DNA of 64,000 bases from Pseudaquabacterium inlustre (GCF_038066595.1 NZ_JBBUTH010000001.1:496001-560000), one strand, 5' to 3'. Positions 30,320-40,145 are shown, counted from the stretch's first letter. Notes: generated by a model not told the origin, from the letters alone. Numbers and translations are program-made.

Positions 30320-32410
30320 ATGAGCAGCACCCGCTACGAGCTTCGCGGCCATACCGCGGTCATCACGCTGGACAACCCGCCGATCAACGGCCTGGGCCTG
30401 GCCCTGCGCACCGGCATCATCGATTCGCTGGACCAGGCGCTGGCCGATCCGGCCGTGAAGGCCATCGTGCTCACCGGCACGGCCCGCGCCTTCTCGGGCG
30501 GTGCCGACGTCAAGGAGTTCGGCACGCCCAAGGCCGGCATGGAGCCGCGCCTGCCGGTGGTCATCTCTGCGCTGGAAAACTCGCCCAAGCCCGTGGTGGC
30601 GGCGATTGCCGGCGTGTGCATGGGCGGCGGGCTGGAACTGGCACTCGGCGCGCATTTCCGCGTGGCCAAGCGCGATGCGCAGATCGCCCTGCCCGAAGTG
30701 AAGCTGGGCCTGATCCCCGGCGCCGGTGGCACGCAGCGCCTGCCGCGCCTGGTGGGCCTGGAAGCGGCGATGAACCTCATCGTCTCGGGCGCCATCGTCA
30801 AGGCCCAGCAGTTCGAGGGCACGGCGCTGTTCGACGCGCTGACCGATGGCGACGTGGTCGAGGCCGGTGTGGCCTTCGCCGAGCAGGCCGTGGCCGAGGG
30901 CAAGCCGCTCAAGCGCGCACGTGACCTGAAGGTGAAGGACCCGCAGGCCGAGGCCTGGCTGCAGTTCGCCCGCAACACCGTGGCCGCCACCGCCAAGGGC
31001 TGGCCCGCGCCGCTGAAGTGCGTGGAGGCCGTGGCACTGTCGGCCAGCAAGTCTTTCGACGAAGGCCTGCGCCTGGAGCGGGACATCTTCCTGGGCCTGA
31101 TGGCCACCACCGAGAGCCGCGCGCTGCGCCATGTGTTCACCGCAGAGCGCGCCGCCGCCAAGATCCCCGACGTGGCCGACGACACGCCGCTGCGCACCAT
31201 CACCAAGGTGGGCGTGATCGGCGCCGGCACCATGGGTGGCGGCATCACGATGAACTTCCTGAACGCCGGCATCCCCGTGGTGCTGCTGGAGATGAAGCAG
31301 GAGGCGCTCGACCGCGGCATCGCCACCATCCGCAAGAACTACGAAAACTCGATGAAGAAGGGCAAGCTGAAAGCCGAGCAGGTGGAGCAGCGCATGGCGC
31401 TGATCACGCCCACGCTGGGCTACGAGGGCCTGGCCGATGTGGATCTGGTGATCGAGGCCGTGTTCGAGGAGATGGGCGTCAAGGAGAAGGTGTTCCGCAC
31501 GCTCGACGAGGTGTGCAAGCCCGGCGCCATCCTGGCCAGCAACACCAGCTACCTGAACGTCGACAAGATCGCGCAGTTCACCCAGCGCCCGCAGGATGTG
31601 ATCGGCCTGCACTTCTTCAGCCCGGCCAATGTGATGCGCCTGCTGGAGGTGGTGCGCGGCAAGGAGACGGCCAAGGACGTGCTGGCCACCAGCATGGCCC
31701 TGGCCAAGAAGATCAAGAAGGTGGCCATCGTCTCGGGCGTGTGCGACGGCTTCATCGGCAACCGCATGCTGGCGCGCTATGGCGCCGCCGCCCAAGGGCT
31801 GGTGAATGCCGGCGCGCTGCCGCAGCAGGTGGACAAGGCCCTGCAAAGCGTCTACGGCCTGGCCATGGGCCCGTTCCGCATGGGCGATCTGGCCGGCCTG
31901 GACATCGGCTGGGCCACGCGCAAGCGCAAGGCCGCCGAGGCCGGCGTCGAGATGACGCCCATCGTGGCCGACAAGCTGTGCGAGGCCGGCCGCTACGGCC
32001 AGAAGACCGGCGCGGGCTGGTACCGCTACGAAGCCGGCAAGCGCGACCCGATCCCCGATCCGGTGACTGAAGCGCTCATCACCGAGTACCGCGCCGCGAA
32101 CGGCATCACGCCGCGCAAGGTCAGCGATGACGAGATCGTCGAGCGCTGCATCTACGCGCTGGTGAACGAGGGCGCGCGCATCCTCGAAGAAGGCATCGCC
32201 GCCCGCGCGTCGGACATCGACCTGGTCTACCTGAACGGCTACGGCCACCCCGCACAGCGCGGCGGCCCGATGCTGTTTGCCGACACCGTGGGCCTGGCCA
32301 ACGTGGTGCGCGCACTCAAGCGCTTTGCGGCAGAACCTGGCGCTGATCCGAGCTGGCAACCGGCTCCGCTGCTCGCCAAGCTCGCCGCCGAAGGCAAGAC
32401 CTTCAACTGA
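30320..32410 (+). CDS. Bifunctional enoyl-CoA hydratase / 3-hydroxyacyl-CoA dehydrogenase (FadB/FadJ type)
   Basis: This 696-residue multifunctional protein carries two consecutive steps of beta-oxidation. The N-terminal crotonase domain (about 1-190) has FSGGADVKEFG, CMGGGLELALGAHFRVA and IPGAGGTQRLPRL, the last containing the catalytic Glu region. The NAD-binding domain starts near residue 295 with VGVIGAGTMGGGI and includes ASNTSYLNVD and GLHFFSPANVM with the catalytic His. The C-terminal 3HCDH domains follow with GFIGNRMLARY and the YGHPAQRGGPMLFAD segment. The ATG follows an AGGAG site. It heads a four-gene rightward operon with thiolase 23 bp downstream. Confidence 0.95.
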   Translation: MSSTRYELRGHTAVITLDNPPINGLGLALRTGIIDSLDQALADPAVKAIVLTGTARAFSGGADVKEFGTPKAGMEPRLPVVISALENSPKPVVAAIAGVCMGGGLELALGAHFRVAKRDAQIALPEVKLGLIPGAGGTQRLPRLVGLEAAMNLIVSGAIVKAQQFEGTALFDALTDGDVVEAGVAFAEQAVAEGKPLKRARDLKVKDPQAEAWLQFARNTVAATAKGWPAPLKCVEAVALSASKSFDEGLRLERDIFLGLMATTESRALRHVFTAERAAAKIPDVADDTPLRTITKVGVIGAGTMGGGITMNFLNAGIPVVLLEMKQEALDRGIATIRKNYENSMKKGKLKAEQVEQRMALITPTLGYEGLADVDLVIEAVFEEMGVKEKVFRTLDEVCKPGAILASNTSYLNVDKIAQFTQRPQDVIGLHFFSPANVMRLLEVVRGKETAKDVLATSMALAKKIKKVAIVSGVCDGFIGNRMLARYGAAAQGLVNAGALPQQVDKALQSVYGLAMGPFRMGDLAGLDIGWATRKRKAAEAGVEMTPIVADKLCEAGRYGQKTGAGWYRYEAGKRDPIPDPVTEALITEYRAANGITPRKVSDDEIVERCIYALVNEGARILEEGIAARASDIDLVYLNGYGHPAQRGGPMLFADTVGLANVVRALKRFAAEPGADPSWQPAPLLAKLAAEGKTFN

Positions 32411-32433
32411 ACCCGATCTGAAAGACCACCACC

Positions 32434-33612
<1,179 letters not shown>

Positions 33613-33614
33613 CG

Positions 33615-34691
33615 ATGGCTGACGAGTACGACCACTTCACCGGCACCAAGCCGGTCTCGCCCCAGCACGCGTTCGACGTGGCCGCGCTGTCGGCCTGGGC
33701 ACGTGACCAGCGCGTGCCGGGCTTCGACGGCACGGTCACGGTCGAGCAGTTCAAGGGCGGGCAATCCAACCCCACGTTCCAGGTCACGGCCGATGGCCAC
33801 CGCTACGTGCTGCGCCGCAAGCCGCCCGGCAACCTGCTGCCGTCGGCGCACGCGGTGGACCGCGAGTTCAAGGTCATCAGCGCGCTGCACGGCACCGATG
33901 TGCCGGTGGCCAGGCCCTGGGCGCTGTGCACAGACACGGCCGTCATCGGCTCGATGTTCTACCTGATGGACTGCGTGGACGGCCGCGTGCTGTGGGACCC
34001 CACGCTGCCGGGCATGACACCCGAACAGCGCACCGCCCACTACGACGAACTGGGCCGCGTGATGGCCGCGCTGCACTGCGTGGACGTGCAGGCCGTGGGC
34101 CTGGGCGACTACGGCAAGCCCGGCCAGTACGTGGCCCGCCAGGTCGACCGCTGGACCAAGCAGTACCGCGCCGCCGAGACCGAGCCCATCGAGGCCATGA
34201 ACCGGCTGATCGAGTGGCTGCCGGCGCGCATTCCGGCCGGTGACGAGACGCGCGTGGTGCACGGCGACTACCGCTTCGACAACGTGATCTTCCACCCCAC
34301 CGAGCCGCGCATCCTGGCGGTGCTGGACTGGGAGCTCTCCACGCTGGGCCATCCGCTGGTCGACTTCGCCTACCACTGCATGACCTGGCACATGGCCAAC
34401 GGCGCCAACAACCGTGGCCTGCTGGGCGCCGATTTCGCCGGACTGGGCATCCCGACCGAAGCCGCGTACCTGGAACGCTATCTGCAGCGCACCGGCCGCC
34501 CGGCCGGCAGCATCAGCGCGGCCGACTGGAACTACTACCTGGTGTTCAACATGTTCCGCCTGGCCGGCATCCTGCAGGGCATCCTGGCACGCGCGCTGCA
34601 GGGCAATGCCTCGAACGCCCGTGCGCTGGAAGCCGGCAAGCGCGCGCGGCCACTGGCCGAGCAAGCCTGGGCCTTGGCACAGACGCTCTGA
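33615..34691 (+). CDS. APH-family phosphotransferase (ACAD10-like kinase domain)
   Basis: This 358-residue protein belongs to the aminoglycoside phosphotransferase/choline kinase superfamily. It has the catalytic loop RVVHGDYRFDNVIF (Asp218) and the metal-binding ILAVLDWELSTLGHPLVD. The N-lobe has FKGGQSNPTFQV and the ATP lysine in YVLRRKPPG. This subgroup is regularly encoded with acyl-CoA dehydrogenases and is homologous to the kinase part of human ACAD10/11, which phosphorylates 4-hydroxyacyl-CoAs for beta-oxidation. The gene starts 2 bp after the thiolase stop, so a role in handling hydroxylated acyl-CoAs is plausible here. That function is inferred from context and recalled family knowledge. 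Confidence 0.88.
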   Translation: MADEYDHFTGTKPVSPQHAFDVAALSAWARDQRVPGFDGTVTVEQFKGGQSNPTFQVTADGHRYVLRRKPPGNLLPSAHAVDREFKVISALHGTDVPVARPWALCTDTAVIGSMFYLMDCVDGRVLWDPTLPGMTPEQRTAHYDELGRVMAALHCVDVQAVGLGDYGKPGQYVARQVDRWTKQYRAAETEPIEAMNRLIEWLPARIPAGDETRVVHGDYRFDNVIFHPTEPRILAVLDWELSTLGHPLVDFAYHCMTWHMANGANNRGLLGADFAGLGIPTEAAYLERYLQRTGRPAGSISAADWNYYLVFNMFRLAGILQGILARALQGNASNARALEAGKRARPLAEQAWALAQTL

Positions 34692-34702
34692 GAAGGCACA
34701 CC

Positions 34703-35497
34703 ATGGAACTGAAGGACAAGGTCATCATCGTCACCGGCGGAGGCTCGGGCATCGGTGCGGCGGCGTGCCGGCGCTTCGCGCAGGAGAAGCCGGCGGCCAT
34801 CATCGTGGCCGATCGCAACCAGGCCGGCGCGGCCGCCACCGCCGCCACGCTGGTGCAGCACACCACGGCCCAGGCCGTGGCCTGCGACGTGGGCGTGGAG
34901 GCCGAAGTGCAGGCCCTGGTGCAGGGCGCCATCCAGCGCTTCGGCCGGGTGGACGTGTTCTTCGCCAACGCCGGCATCGCGCTGCCCGGCGGCCTGGATG
35001 CGCCCAACGAGAGCTGGCAGCGCTGCTGGGACGTGAACCTGATGGCCCATGTGTACGCGGCGCGCGCCGTGGTGCCGCAGATGGTGGCCAACGGCGGCGG
35101 CTACTTCCTCAGCACGGCCTCGGCCGCCGGCCTGCTGTCGCATGTGGACTCACCCACCTATGCCGTCACCAAGCATGGCGCCGTGGCCTTTGCCGAATGG
35201 CTGGCCATCAACCACGGCCACGAGGGCCTGCGCGTCAGTTGCCTGTGCCCGCAGGGCGTGCGCACGCCGATGCTGATGGGCGCCGAGGGCGACCGCAAGA
35301 GCTTCCTGCAGGACGGCATGCTCGAGCCCGAGCAGGTGGCCGACGAGATCGTCAAGGTGATCCGCGCCGAGACCTTTCTGATCCTGCCCCACCCCGAGGT
35401 GGCCGATTACGTGCGCCACAAGGCCAACGACATCGACCGCTGGCTGGGCGGCATGCGCAAGGTGAAGGCCAAGTCGCGGGCGCTGCTGGGGCAGTGA
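34703..35497 (+). CDS. Short-chain dehydrogenase/reductase
   Basis: This 264-residue SDR has the cofactor loop TGGGSGIGAAA, DRNQ after beta-2 (Asp pointing to NAD), NAGIALPGG, catalytic Ser in STASAAG, and YAVTKHG with the catalytic Tyr and Lys. It is 11 bp after the kinase-like gene and is last in the beta-oxidation operon. With the leftward SDR at 18.7 kb it is the second SDR of the island, suggesting that the substrate carries an alcohol or ketone beyond normal beta-oxidation chemistry. Confidence 0.93.
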   Translation: MELKDKVIIVTGGGSGIGAAACRRFAQEKPAAIIVADRNQAGAAATAATLVQHTTAQAVACDVGVEAEVQALVQGAIQRFGRVDVFFANAGIALPGGLDAPNESWQRCWDVNLMAHVYAARAVVPQMVANGGGYFLSTASAAGLLSHVDSPTYAVTKHGAVAFAEWLAINHGHEGLRVSCLCPQGVRTPMLMGAEGDRKSFLQDGMLEPEQVADEIVKVIRAETFLILPHPEVADYVRHKANDIDRWLGGMRKVKAKSRALLGQ

Positions 35498-35515
35498 GCG
35501 GCGGTGGCTGCGGCC

Positions 35516-36181
35516 TCAGGCGGCAGCCACCACAGCGGCCGGCGCAACCAGCACGGCCACCACGTGGCATGCGCTGCCAGCCATCACGAACAGGTGCCAG
35601 ACGAAGTGCGCATAGCGCACCCGCTCGTCCAGCAGGAACACCACCGCACCCAGCGTGTAGGCCACGCCGCCGCCCACCAGCCAGGCCAGCGCATCGCCGG
35701 GCAGGCGCTGCACCAGCGGCGCCGCGGCGATCAGCGCCACCCAGCCCATGGCCACGTACAGGCCGGTGGACCACAGCGGATGGCGCAGCCGGTTGAACAG
35801 CTTGGCCGCGATGCCGAAGGCCGCCGCGCTCCACACGATGCCGAACAGCGTCCAGCCCCAGGCGCCGCGCAGCACGCCCAGCAAGTAGGGCATGTAGCTG
35901 CCGGCGATGAACAGGTAGATCGCCGCATGGTCCATGCGGTTGAACCAGTGCTTGGCACGCCCAGCCGGCAGCGCGTGGTACAGCGTGGACACGAGGTACA
36001 GCACGATCATCGTGCCGGCAAACAGGCTGGCCGCCACCACCTGGGCCGTGCCGCCACGCTGCAGCGCCGCCTGCACCAGGATGGGCAGCGAGGCCACCGC
36101 CAGCAGGCAGCCCAGCCCGTGGCTGATGGCGTTGGCGATTTCCTCGCCCAGGGATTGGTCACGCGACACGGTGGATTTCAT
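35516..36181 (-). CDS. Hemolysin III family (YqfA/PAQR-like) membrane protein
   Basis: This 221-residue protein has seven predicted membrane helices and the conserved family segments EEIANAISHGLGCLLA, LYLVSTLYHAL, FNRMDHAAIYLFIAGSYMPY, and the C-terminal YAHFVWHLFVMAGSACH. The three histidines in SxxxH, HxxxH-type positions are the metal-binding residues of the PAQR superfamily. The start at 36181 (MKSTVSRDQS) is preferred over upstream codons. The physiological role of these proteins is not settled. Its 3' end faces the SDR gene across 18 bp. Confidence 0.9.
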   Translation of the reverse strand: MKSTVSRDQSLGEEIANAISHGLGCLLAVASLPILVQAALQRGGTAQVVAASLFAGTMIVLYLVSTLYHALPAGRAKHWFNRMDHAAIYLFIAGSYMPYLLGVLRGAWGWTLFGIVWSAAAFGIAAKLFNRLRHPLWSTGLYVAMGWVALIAAAPLVQRLPGDALAWLVGGGVAYTLGAVVFLLDERVRYAHFVWHLFVMAGSACHVVAVLVAPAAVVAAA

Positions 36182-36312
36182 GCCCCGCATCCTAGGCCCT
36201 GCGCGGGTCAGGGCGTCCCCCGAAGCGCCCGCCAGGGTCATGCGGGCGCTGGTCACAATGCGCAGGATCAAGCCCGCCCCTGAAGCCCGCCCCCGACACG
36301 AGGAGACCCCCC

Positions 36313-37299
36313 ATGCGCGCAGCCTTTTATGAACGCCCCGGCCCGGCCGACGAGGTGCTGGTGCTGGGCGACCTGGCCGACCCCGTGCCCGGCCCGGGCG
36401 AGGTGAAGGTGGCGCTGCAATGGTCGGGCGTGAACCCGTCCGACGTGAAGGGCCGCGCCGGCTCGCGCGGGCCCACGCTGCCCTTCGCGCGCATCGTGCC
36501 GCACAGCGACGGCATGGGCGTGATCGAGGCCGTGGGCGCGGGCGTCGATCCGGCGCGCATCGGTCAGCGCGCGTGGCTGTGGAACGCGGCCTGGGGCCGG
36601 CCCTTCGGCACCGCGGCCCAGGCCATCGTGCTGCCGGCCGCCCAGGCCGTGCCCTTGCCGGATGGCACCAGCGGCGAGGCCGGCGCCTGCCTGGGCATCC
36701 CGGCGCTCACCGCGCTGCAGGCGGTGCTCACCGATGGCGGCATCGAAGGCCAGAGCGTGCTGGTGGCCGGCGGCGCCGGCGCGGTGGGCCACTACGCGGT
36801 GCAGTTCGCGCGGCTGCTGGGCGCGCGCCAGGTCATCGCCACGGTCAGTTCGGCCGAGAAGGCGGCCATCGCCCGCGCCGCCGGCGCTGACCTGGCCATC
36901 GACTACAAGACCGACAACGTGGCCGAGCGCGTGCGCGAGGCCACCGGCGGCCAGGGCGTGGACCGCATCATCGAGGTCGACATCGCCGCCAATGCCGCCA
37001 CCAACCTGCAGGCGCTGCGGCCCGACGGCCTGATCGTGGTCTACGGCAGCGGCCAGCGCGAAGTGACCCTGCCCTTCTTCCCGCTGATCGCGGGCAACGT
37101 GGGCCTGCGCTTCTTCATCGTCTACCACCTCAGCCTGGCCGACCGCCACCGCGCCATCACCACGCTGGATGGCCTGCTGCGCCGCGGGGTGCTGCAGCAC
37201 GCCATTGCGCTGCGCCTGCCGCTGGACCGCATCGCCGAGGCGCACCGCGCTGTGGAGAGCGGGCGCACCGTGGGCAACGTGGTGTTGCAGATCGGCTGA
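36313..37299 (+). CDS. NADPH:quinone reductase-like MDR family oxidoreductase
   Basis: This 328-residue medium-chain reductase has the N-terminal domain with WSGVNPSDVKGRAG, the Rossmann motif AGGAGAVGHYAVQFARLLGA, and DGLIVVYGSGQ. The cysteines of zinc-dependent alcohol dehydrogenases are missing, as in quinone oxidoreductase/zeta-crystallin relatives. It probably reduces quinones or enones with NADPH in the cytoplasm. The ATG follows AGGAGA. A strong hairpin lies just after its stop. Confidence 0.9.
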   Translation: MRAAFYERPGPADEVLVLGDLADPVPGPGEVKVALQWSGVNPSDVKGRAGSRGPTLPFARIVPHSDGMGVIEAVGAGVDPARIGQRAWLWNAAWGRPFGTAAQAIVLPAAQAVPLPDGTSGEAGACLGIPALTALQAVLTDGGIEGQSVLVAGGAGAVGHYAVQFARLLGARQVIATVSSAEKAAIARAAGADLAIDYKTDNVAERVREATGGQGVDRIIEVDIAANAATNLQALRPDGLIVVYGSGQREVTLPFFPLIAGNVGLRFFIVYHLSLADRHRAITTLDGLLRRGVLQHAIALRLPLDRIAEAHRAVESGRTVGNVVLQIG

Positions 37300-37321
37300 A
37301 GCGCCGGCGCCAAAGACGAAA

Positions 37322-37347
37322 CCCCGCAGGTCTTGCAACCTGCGGGG
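37322..37347 (-). terminator. Rho-independent terminator after the tRNA-Val pair
   Basis: CCCCGCAGGT and ACCTGCGGGG form a perfect 10-bp stem with a 6-base loop. Read on the minus strand it is followed by TTTCGTCTTT, so it fits a terminator for the leftward tRNA genes. It may also stop the rightward quinone reductase transcript, although that side lacks a clean T-run. Confidence 0.8.
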
Positions 37348-37355
37348 CTTGTGCT

Positions 37356-37430
37356 TGGTGGGCGGTGCAGGGTTCGAACCTGCGACCCCTGCCGTGTGAA
37401 GGCAGTGCTCTACCGCTGAGCTAACCGCCC
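37356..37430 (-). tRNA. tRNA-Val (anticodon CAC), copy 2 in transcription order
   Basis: The 75-nt gene includes an encoded CCA. The acceptor stem GGGCGGT pairs with ACCGCCC, the D arm has AGCTCAGCGGTAGAGC, the anticodon stem-loop is CTGCC-TTCACAC-GGCAG giving anticodon CAC, and the T arm has GGTTCGAACCC. It decodes GTG, a very common valine codon in this GC-rich genome. It is identical to the other copy 27 bp away. Confidence 0.97.
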
Positions 37431-37457
37431 GGAAATCTGGCGGAAATCAACGCATCG

Positions 37458-37532
37458 TGGTGGGCGGTGCAGGGTTCGAACCTGCGACCCCTGCCGTGTG
37501 AAGGCAGTGCTCTACCGCTGAGCTAACCGCCC
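37458..37532 (-). tRNA. tRNA-Val (anticodon CAC), copy 1 in transcription order
   Basis: Same sequence and folding as the gene at 37356-37430, including the encoded CCA. It lies 43 bp downstream of the dnaQ stop on the same strand. The tRNAs could be processed from a transcript that reads through dnaQ, or they may have their own promoter in that short gap. Confidence 0.97.
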
Positions 37533-37575
37533 CGCGTGCGTTGGTCTCTGATCAGTCAGAGTCCGGGTGAGCCCG

Positions 37576-38310
37576 CTATTGTGCCACAGCTTCAGCGGGT
37601 TTCGGCAGTACCGCGCGCCACAGCGTTTTGCCACCGCTGGCCTTGTCCAGATCGGCCAGTTGCGCCTCGTGCGCGGCCAGCTCTTCCGGCGTGGGGTCCA
37701 GCACGGCCAGCGTGAACTGGCTGAAGTCGACCGCCGCCGCGCTGGTGGCCTGGACGCCGGTGCCGCCCTCGTCGTCATGGATGACCAGCGAATCCTGGCC
37801 GCGGGTGAGGCGGATGTACACCTCGGCCAGCAGCCCGGCGTCCAGCAGCGCGCCGTGGAAGGTGCGGTGCGTGTTGTCCACCTCCAGGCGGCGGCACAGC
37901 GCGTCCAGCGAGTTGGCCTTGCCGGGGTACATCTCGCGCGCCATCAGCAGGGTGTCGGTCACCTTGCCGGCGATCTGCGCCGTCTTGCCCAGCTTGCAGC
38001 GCGCGAACTCGGCATCGAGGAAGCCCACGTCGAAGGCCGCGTTGTGGATGATCAGCTCGGCGCCGCGGATGAAGTCGACCACCTGCTGCGCCACCTCGCC
38101 GAACTTGGGCTTGTCGGCCAGGAAGTCGTCGGTCAGGCCGTGCACGCGGATGGCCTCTTCGTTGCCCTTGCGCTCGGGGTTGATGTAGAGGTGCAGCGTG
38201 TTGCCGGTGAGCCGGCGGTTCTCCATCTCGATGCAGCCGATCTCGACCAGGCGATCGCCGTTGTTGGCCTCGAGGCCGGTGGTTTCGGTGTCCAGGAAGA
38301 TCTGTCGCAT
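37576..38310 (-). CDS. dnaQ: DNA polymerase III epsilon subunit (3'-5' proofreading exonuclease)
   Basis: This 244-residue protein is the DEDDh proofreading exonuclease of the replicase. ExoI has IFLDTETTG (first Asp and Glu), ExoII has HNAAFDVGFLDAEF, and ExoIII has HGALLDAGLLAEVY with the general-base His and last Asp. The N-terminal RLVEIGCIEMENRRLTGN matches E. coli DnaQ closely. The C-terminal tail contains QFTLAVLDPT, a plausible clamp/alpha-binding region. It is the last protein gene of a leftward group with lgt and an acetyltransferase, 10 bp after the latter. Confidence 0.96.
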   Translation of the reverse strand: MRQIFLDTETTGLEANNGDRLVEIGCIEMENRRLTGNTLHLYINPERKGNEEAIRVHGLTDDFLADKPKFGEVAQQVVDFIRGAELIIHNAAFDVGFLDAEFARCKLGKTAQIAGKVTDTLLMAREMYPGKANSLDALCRRLEVDNTHRTFHGALLDAGLLAEVYIRLTRGQDSLVIHDDEGGTGVQATSAAAVDFSQFTLAVLDPTPEELAAHEAQLADLDKASGGKTLWRAVLPKPAEAVAQ

Positions 38311-38320
38311 GGGGCGAATG

Positions 38321-38794
38321 CTAGCGTGGGGCCAGCCGCCGGTAGTGGTTGTCGAATTCGCTGCGGCCGATCAGCGCGAAGCCGTGGCGCAGGTAGAAGC
38401 GGTTGGCGTCGCTGTCGCGCAGCGCGCCCAGGCGCAGCTCCAGGCCGGCGGCGTCGGCCTCGGCCATCACCTGCCGCAGCACCGCCGCACCCAGGCCGCG
38501 GCCTTGCGCATCGGGGTGCAGGTACAGGTGCTCGAGCCGCCAGTGCGCGGGCGCGTCGTCACTGACCGGCTGGGGCAGCACGACGACGAAGCCCACGCGC
38601 TGCCCGCCCGCAACGATGTGGCGCGTGTGCGCGGGCGAGAAGCCGGCGCGCAGTCGCTCGCGGGCGCGCTGCGGGTCGAAGCGGCCCACGCGCTCCAGGC
38701 TCTCGCGCATCGCGGCAATGCGCAGTTCGGCCAGCGCGTCGAAGTCGTCGGCGCTGGCCGGCAGCAGTTGCCAGGCTGGCGGTGTGCCGGTCAT
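38321..38794 (-). CDS. GNAT family N-acetyltransferase
   Basis: This 157-residue protein has the GNAT core: LEHLYLHPDAQGRGLGAAVL holds the acetyl-CoA pyrophosphate loop (QGRGLG), followed by LRLGALRDSDANRFYLRHGF, the typical final strand and helix. The acceptor substrate cannot be inferred. It sits between lgt and dnaQ with gaps of 11 and 10 bp, so the three genes are probably cotranscribed. Confidence 0.88.
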   Translation of the reverse strand: MTGTPPAWQLLPASADDFDALAELRIAAMRESLERVGRFDPQRARERLRAGFSPAHTRHIVAGGQRVGFVVVLPQPVSDDAPAHWRLEHLYLHPDAQGRGLGAAVLRQVMAEADAAGLELRLGALRDSDANRFYLRHGFALIGRSEFDNHYRRLAPR

Positions 38795-38805
38795 GGCCGA
38801 GGGGC

Positions 38806-39630
38806 TCAGCGGGCCGCGGGCGCCACGGCCGGCGGCGCGTCACGCCGCGTGGCCCAGGCCCACAGCAGAGCGCCGCCTGCGATCATCGGCACGCACAGCC
38901 ACTGGCCCATGCTCATGCCCAGGGCCAGCAGGCCCAGGTGGGCATCGGGCTCGCGGAAGTATTCGGCCACGAAGCGGAACACGCCGTAGCCGAACAGGAA
39001 GGCGCCCGACACCTGGCCCATCGCACGCGGCTTGCGCGCATACAGCCACAGCAGCACGAACAGCAGCACGCCCTCCAGCGCGAACTGGTAGAGCTGCGAC
39101 GGGTGGCGCGGGATGTCCACGCCCGACTGCGGGAACACCATGGCCCAGGGCAGGGAGGCATCGGCCTGGCGGCCCCACAGCTCGCCGTTGATGAAGTTGC
39201 CAATGCGCCCGCTGGCCAGGCCGGTGGGCACGGCCGGGGCGATCAGGTCGGTGACCTCCAGCCACGAGCGGCCGCGTGAACGCGCAAAGCCCACCATCGC
39301 CAGGATCACGCCCAGCATGCCGCCATGGAAGGACATGCCACCCTTCCACACCGCGGCGATCTCCAGCGGGTTGGCCAGGTAATGGCCGGGCTTGTAGAAC
39401 AGCGCATAGCCGATGCGCCCGCCCAGCACCACGCCCAGCACGCCCCAGAACAGCAGGTCCTCCACGTCGCGCCGGGTCCAGCCGGCCTGGGCATACCAGG
39501 GCTGGCGCACACGCCAGCCGGCCAGCAGCATGAACAGCGCGAAGGCCACCAGATAGGTCAGGCCGTACCAGTGGATCTGCACCGGGCCGAGGGCCAGGGC
39601 AATGGGGTCGAACTGCGGGTGCACCAGCAT
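38806..39630 (-). CDS. lgt: Prolipoprotein diacylglyceryl transferase
   Basis: Lgt moves a diacylglyceryl group from phosphatidylglycerol to the lipobox cysteine of prolipoproteins in the inner membrane, the step before LspA, encoded 30 kb to the left. The 274-residue protein has seven helices and the signature GLASGRIGNFINGELWGR. Other conserved parts are IHWYGLTYLVAF, GGMSFHGGMLGV and RHPSQLYQFALEGVLLF. It heads the leftward group with the acetyltransferase and dnaQ. Confidence 0.97.
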   Translation of the reverse strand: MLVHPQFDPIALALGPVQIHWYGLTYLVAFALFMLLAGWRVRQPWYAQAGWTRRDVEDLLFWGVLGVVLGGRIGYALFYKPGHYLANPLEIAAVWKGGMSFHGGMLGVILAMVGFARSRGRSWLEVTDLIAPAVPTGLASGRIGNFINGELWGRQADASLPWAMVFPQSGVDIPRHPSQLYQFALEGVLLFVLLWLYARKPRAMGQVSGAFLFGYGVFRFVAEYFREPDAHLGLLALGMSMGQWLCVPMIAGGALLWAWATRRDAPPAVAPAAR

Positions 39631-39729
39631 GGCGGGCGGTCTCTCGGATCAGGCGTGGGGACGGTGGCGGCGGCGGATTGTCCGCCGGCCAGGTGGCGGC
39701 GTGGCGGCGTGGCGCGTGGGCCGTGGCGA

Positions 39730-40026
39730 TCAGGCGCCGGGCCGTTGCTCACTGTCGGCGGGCGGCGCCGGACGGTTGCCGCGGCGGCCCGCATCGGGCA
39801 GCCGCAGCCCCAGGTGCTCGGCCTGCGCCTCGCGGCGGCGGCGCACGCGCTCTTCCTCGCGGCGCATGGCGCGGCGCTGCGTGATGCCGGTCTGGTCGGC
39901 AATGGCCCACCACAACGCGGCCAGGCCGAAGGGCAGCAACACGGCCCACCAGGGCCACAGCGCCACCGGCCCGAGGGCGAACAGTTTCAGGGCCAGCAGC
40001 AGCAGGCCCAGCAGCACGAAGAACAT
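39730..40026 (-). CDS. Small Trp-rich membrane protein (TIGR04438-like)
   Basis: This 98-residue protein has two N-terminal hydrophobic helices (MFFVLLGLLLLALKLFALGP and a Trp-rich WPWWAVLLPFGLAALWWAIA), then a charged tail with RRAMRREEERVRRRREAQ. This layout, with WW repeats and a TGITQRRAM boundary, matches a small uncharacterised family common in Burkholderiales. The tail here is longer and proline-rich. It is divergent from the cytochrome c gene; its function is unknown. Confidence 0.8.
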   Translation of the reverse strand: MFFVLLGLLLLALKLFALGPVALWPWWAVLLPFGLAALWWAIADQTGITQRRAMRREEERVRRRREAQAEHLGLRLPDAGRRGNRPAPPADSEQRPGA

Positions 40027-40084
40027 CCCGACACCTCTGTGTGACGCGCCGCATCTCGACAGGCTGGCGTCAACCGGCGCGCTC

Positions 40085-40090
40085 TAGAAT
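40085..40090 (+). promoter_or_regulatory. Candidate -10 element of the cytochrome c gene
   Basis: TAGAAT matches the sigma-70 -10 consensus at five of six positions and lies 55 bp upstream of the cytochrome c ATG. A good -35 at normal spacing is not visible. The same CTAGAATCC context occurs at 43383, ahead of the UPF0114 gene, which supports a recurring promoter form in this genome. Confidence 0.4.
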
Positions 40091-40145
40091 CCGTTGCGGA
40101 GACTGTAGCTCAGCCCTGCCCGCCACGATCCACCGAAAGGACACC

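Noticed and set aside
30092..32359. Upstream extension of the MFS frame across the FadB-like gene
   Set aside because: Antisense to a strongly recognised enzyme gene; the MFS helices start only after 30091.
39660..39725. GTGGCGGC-type tandem units between lgt and the Trp-rich gene
   Set aside because: Only about two and a half imperfect copies; not distinct from general GC-rich bias.
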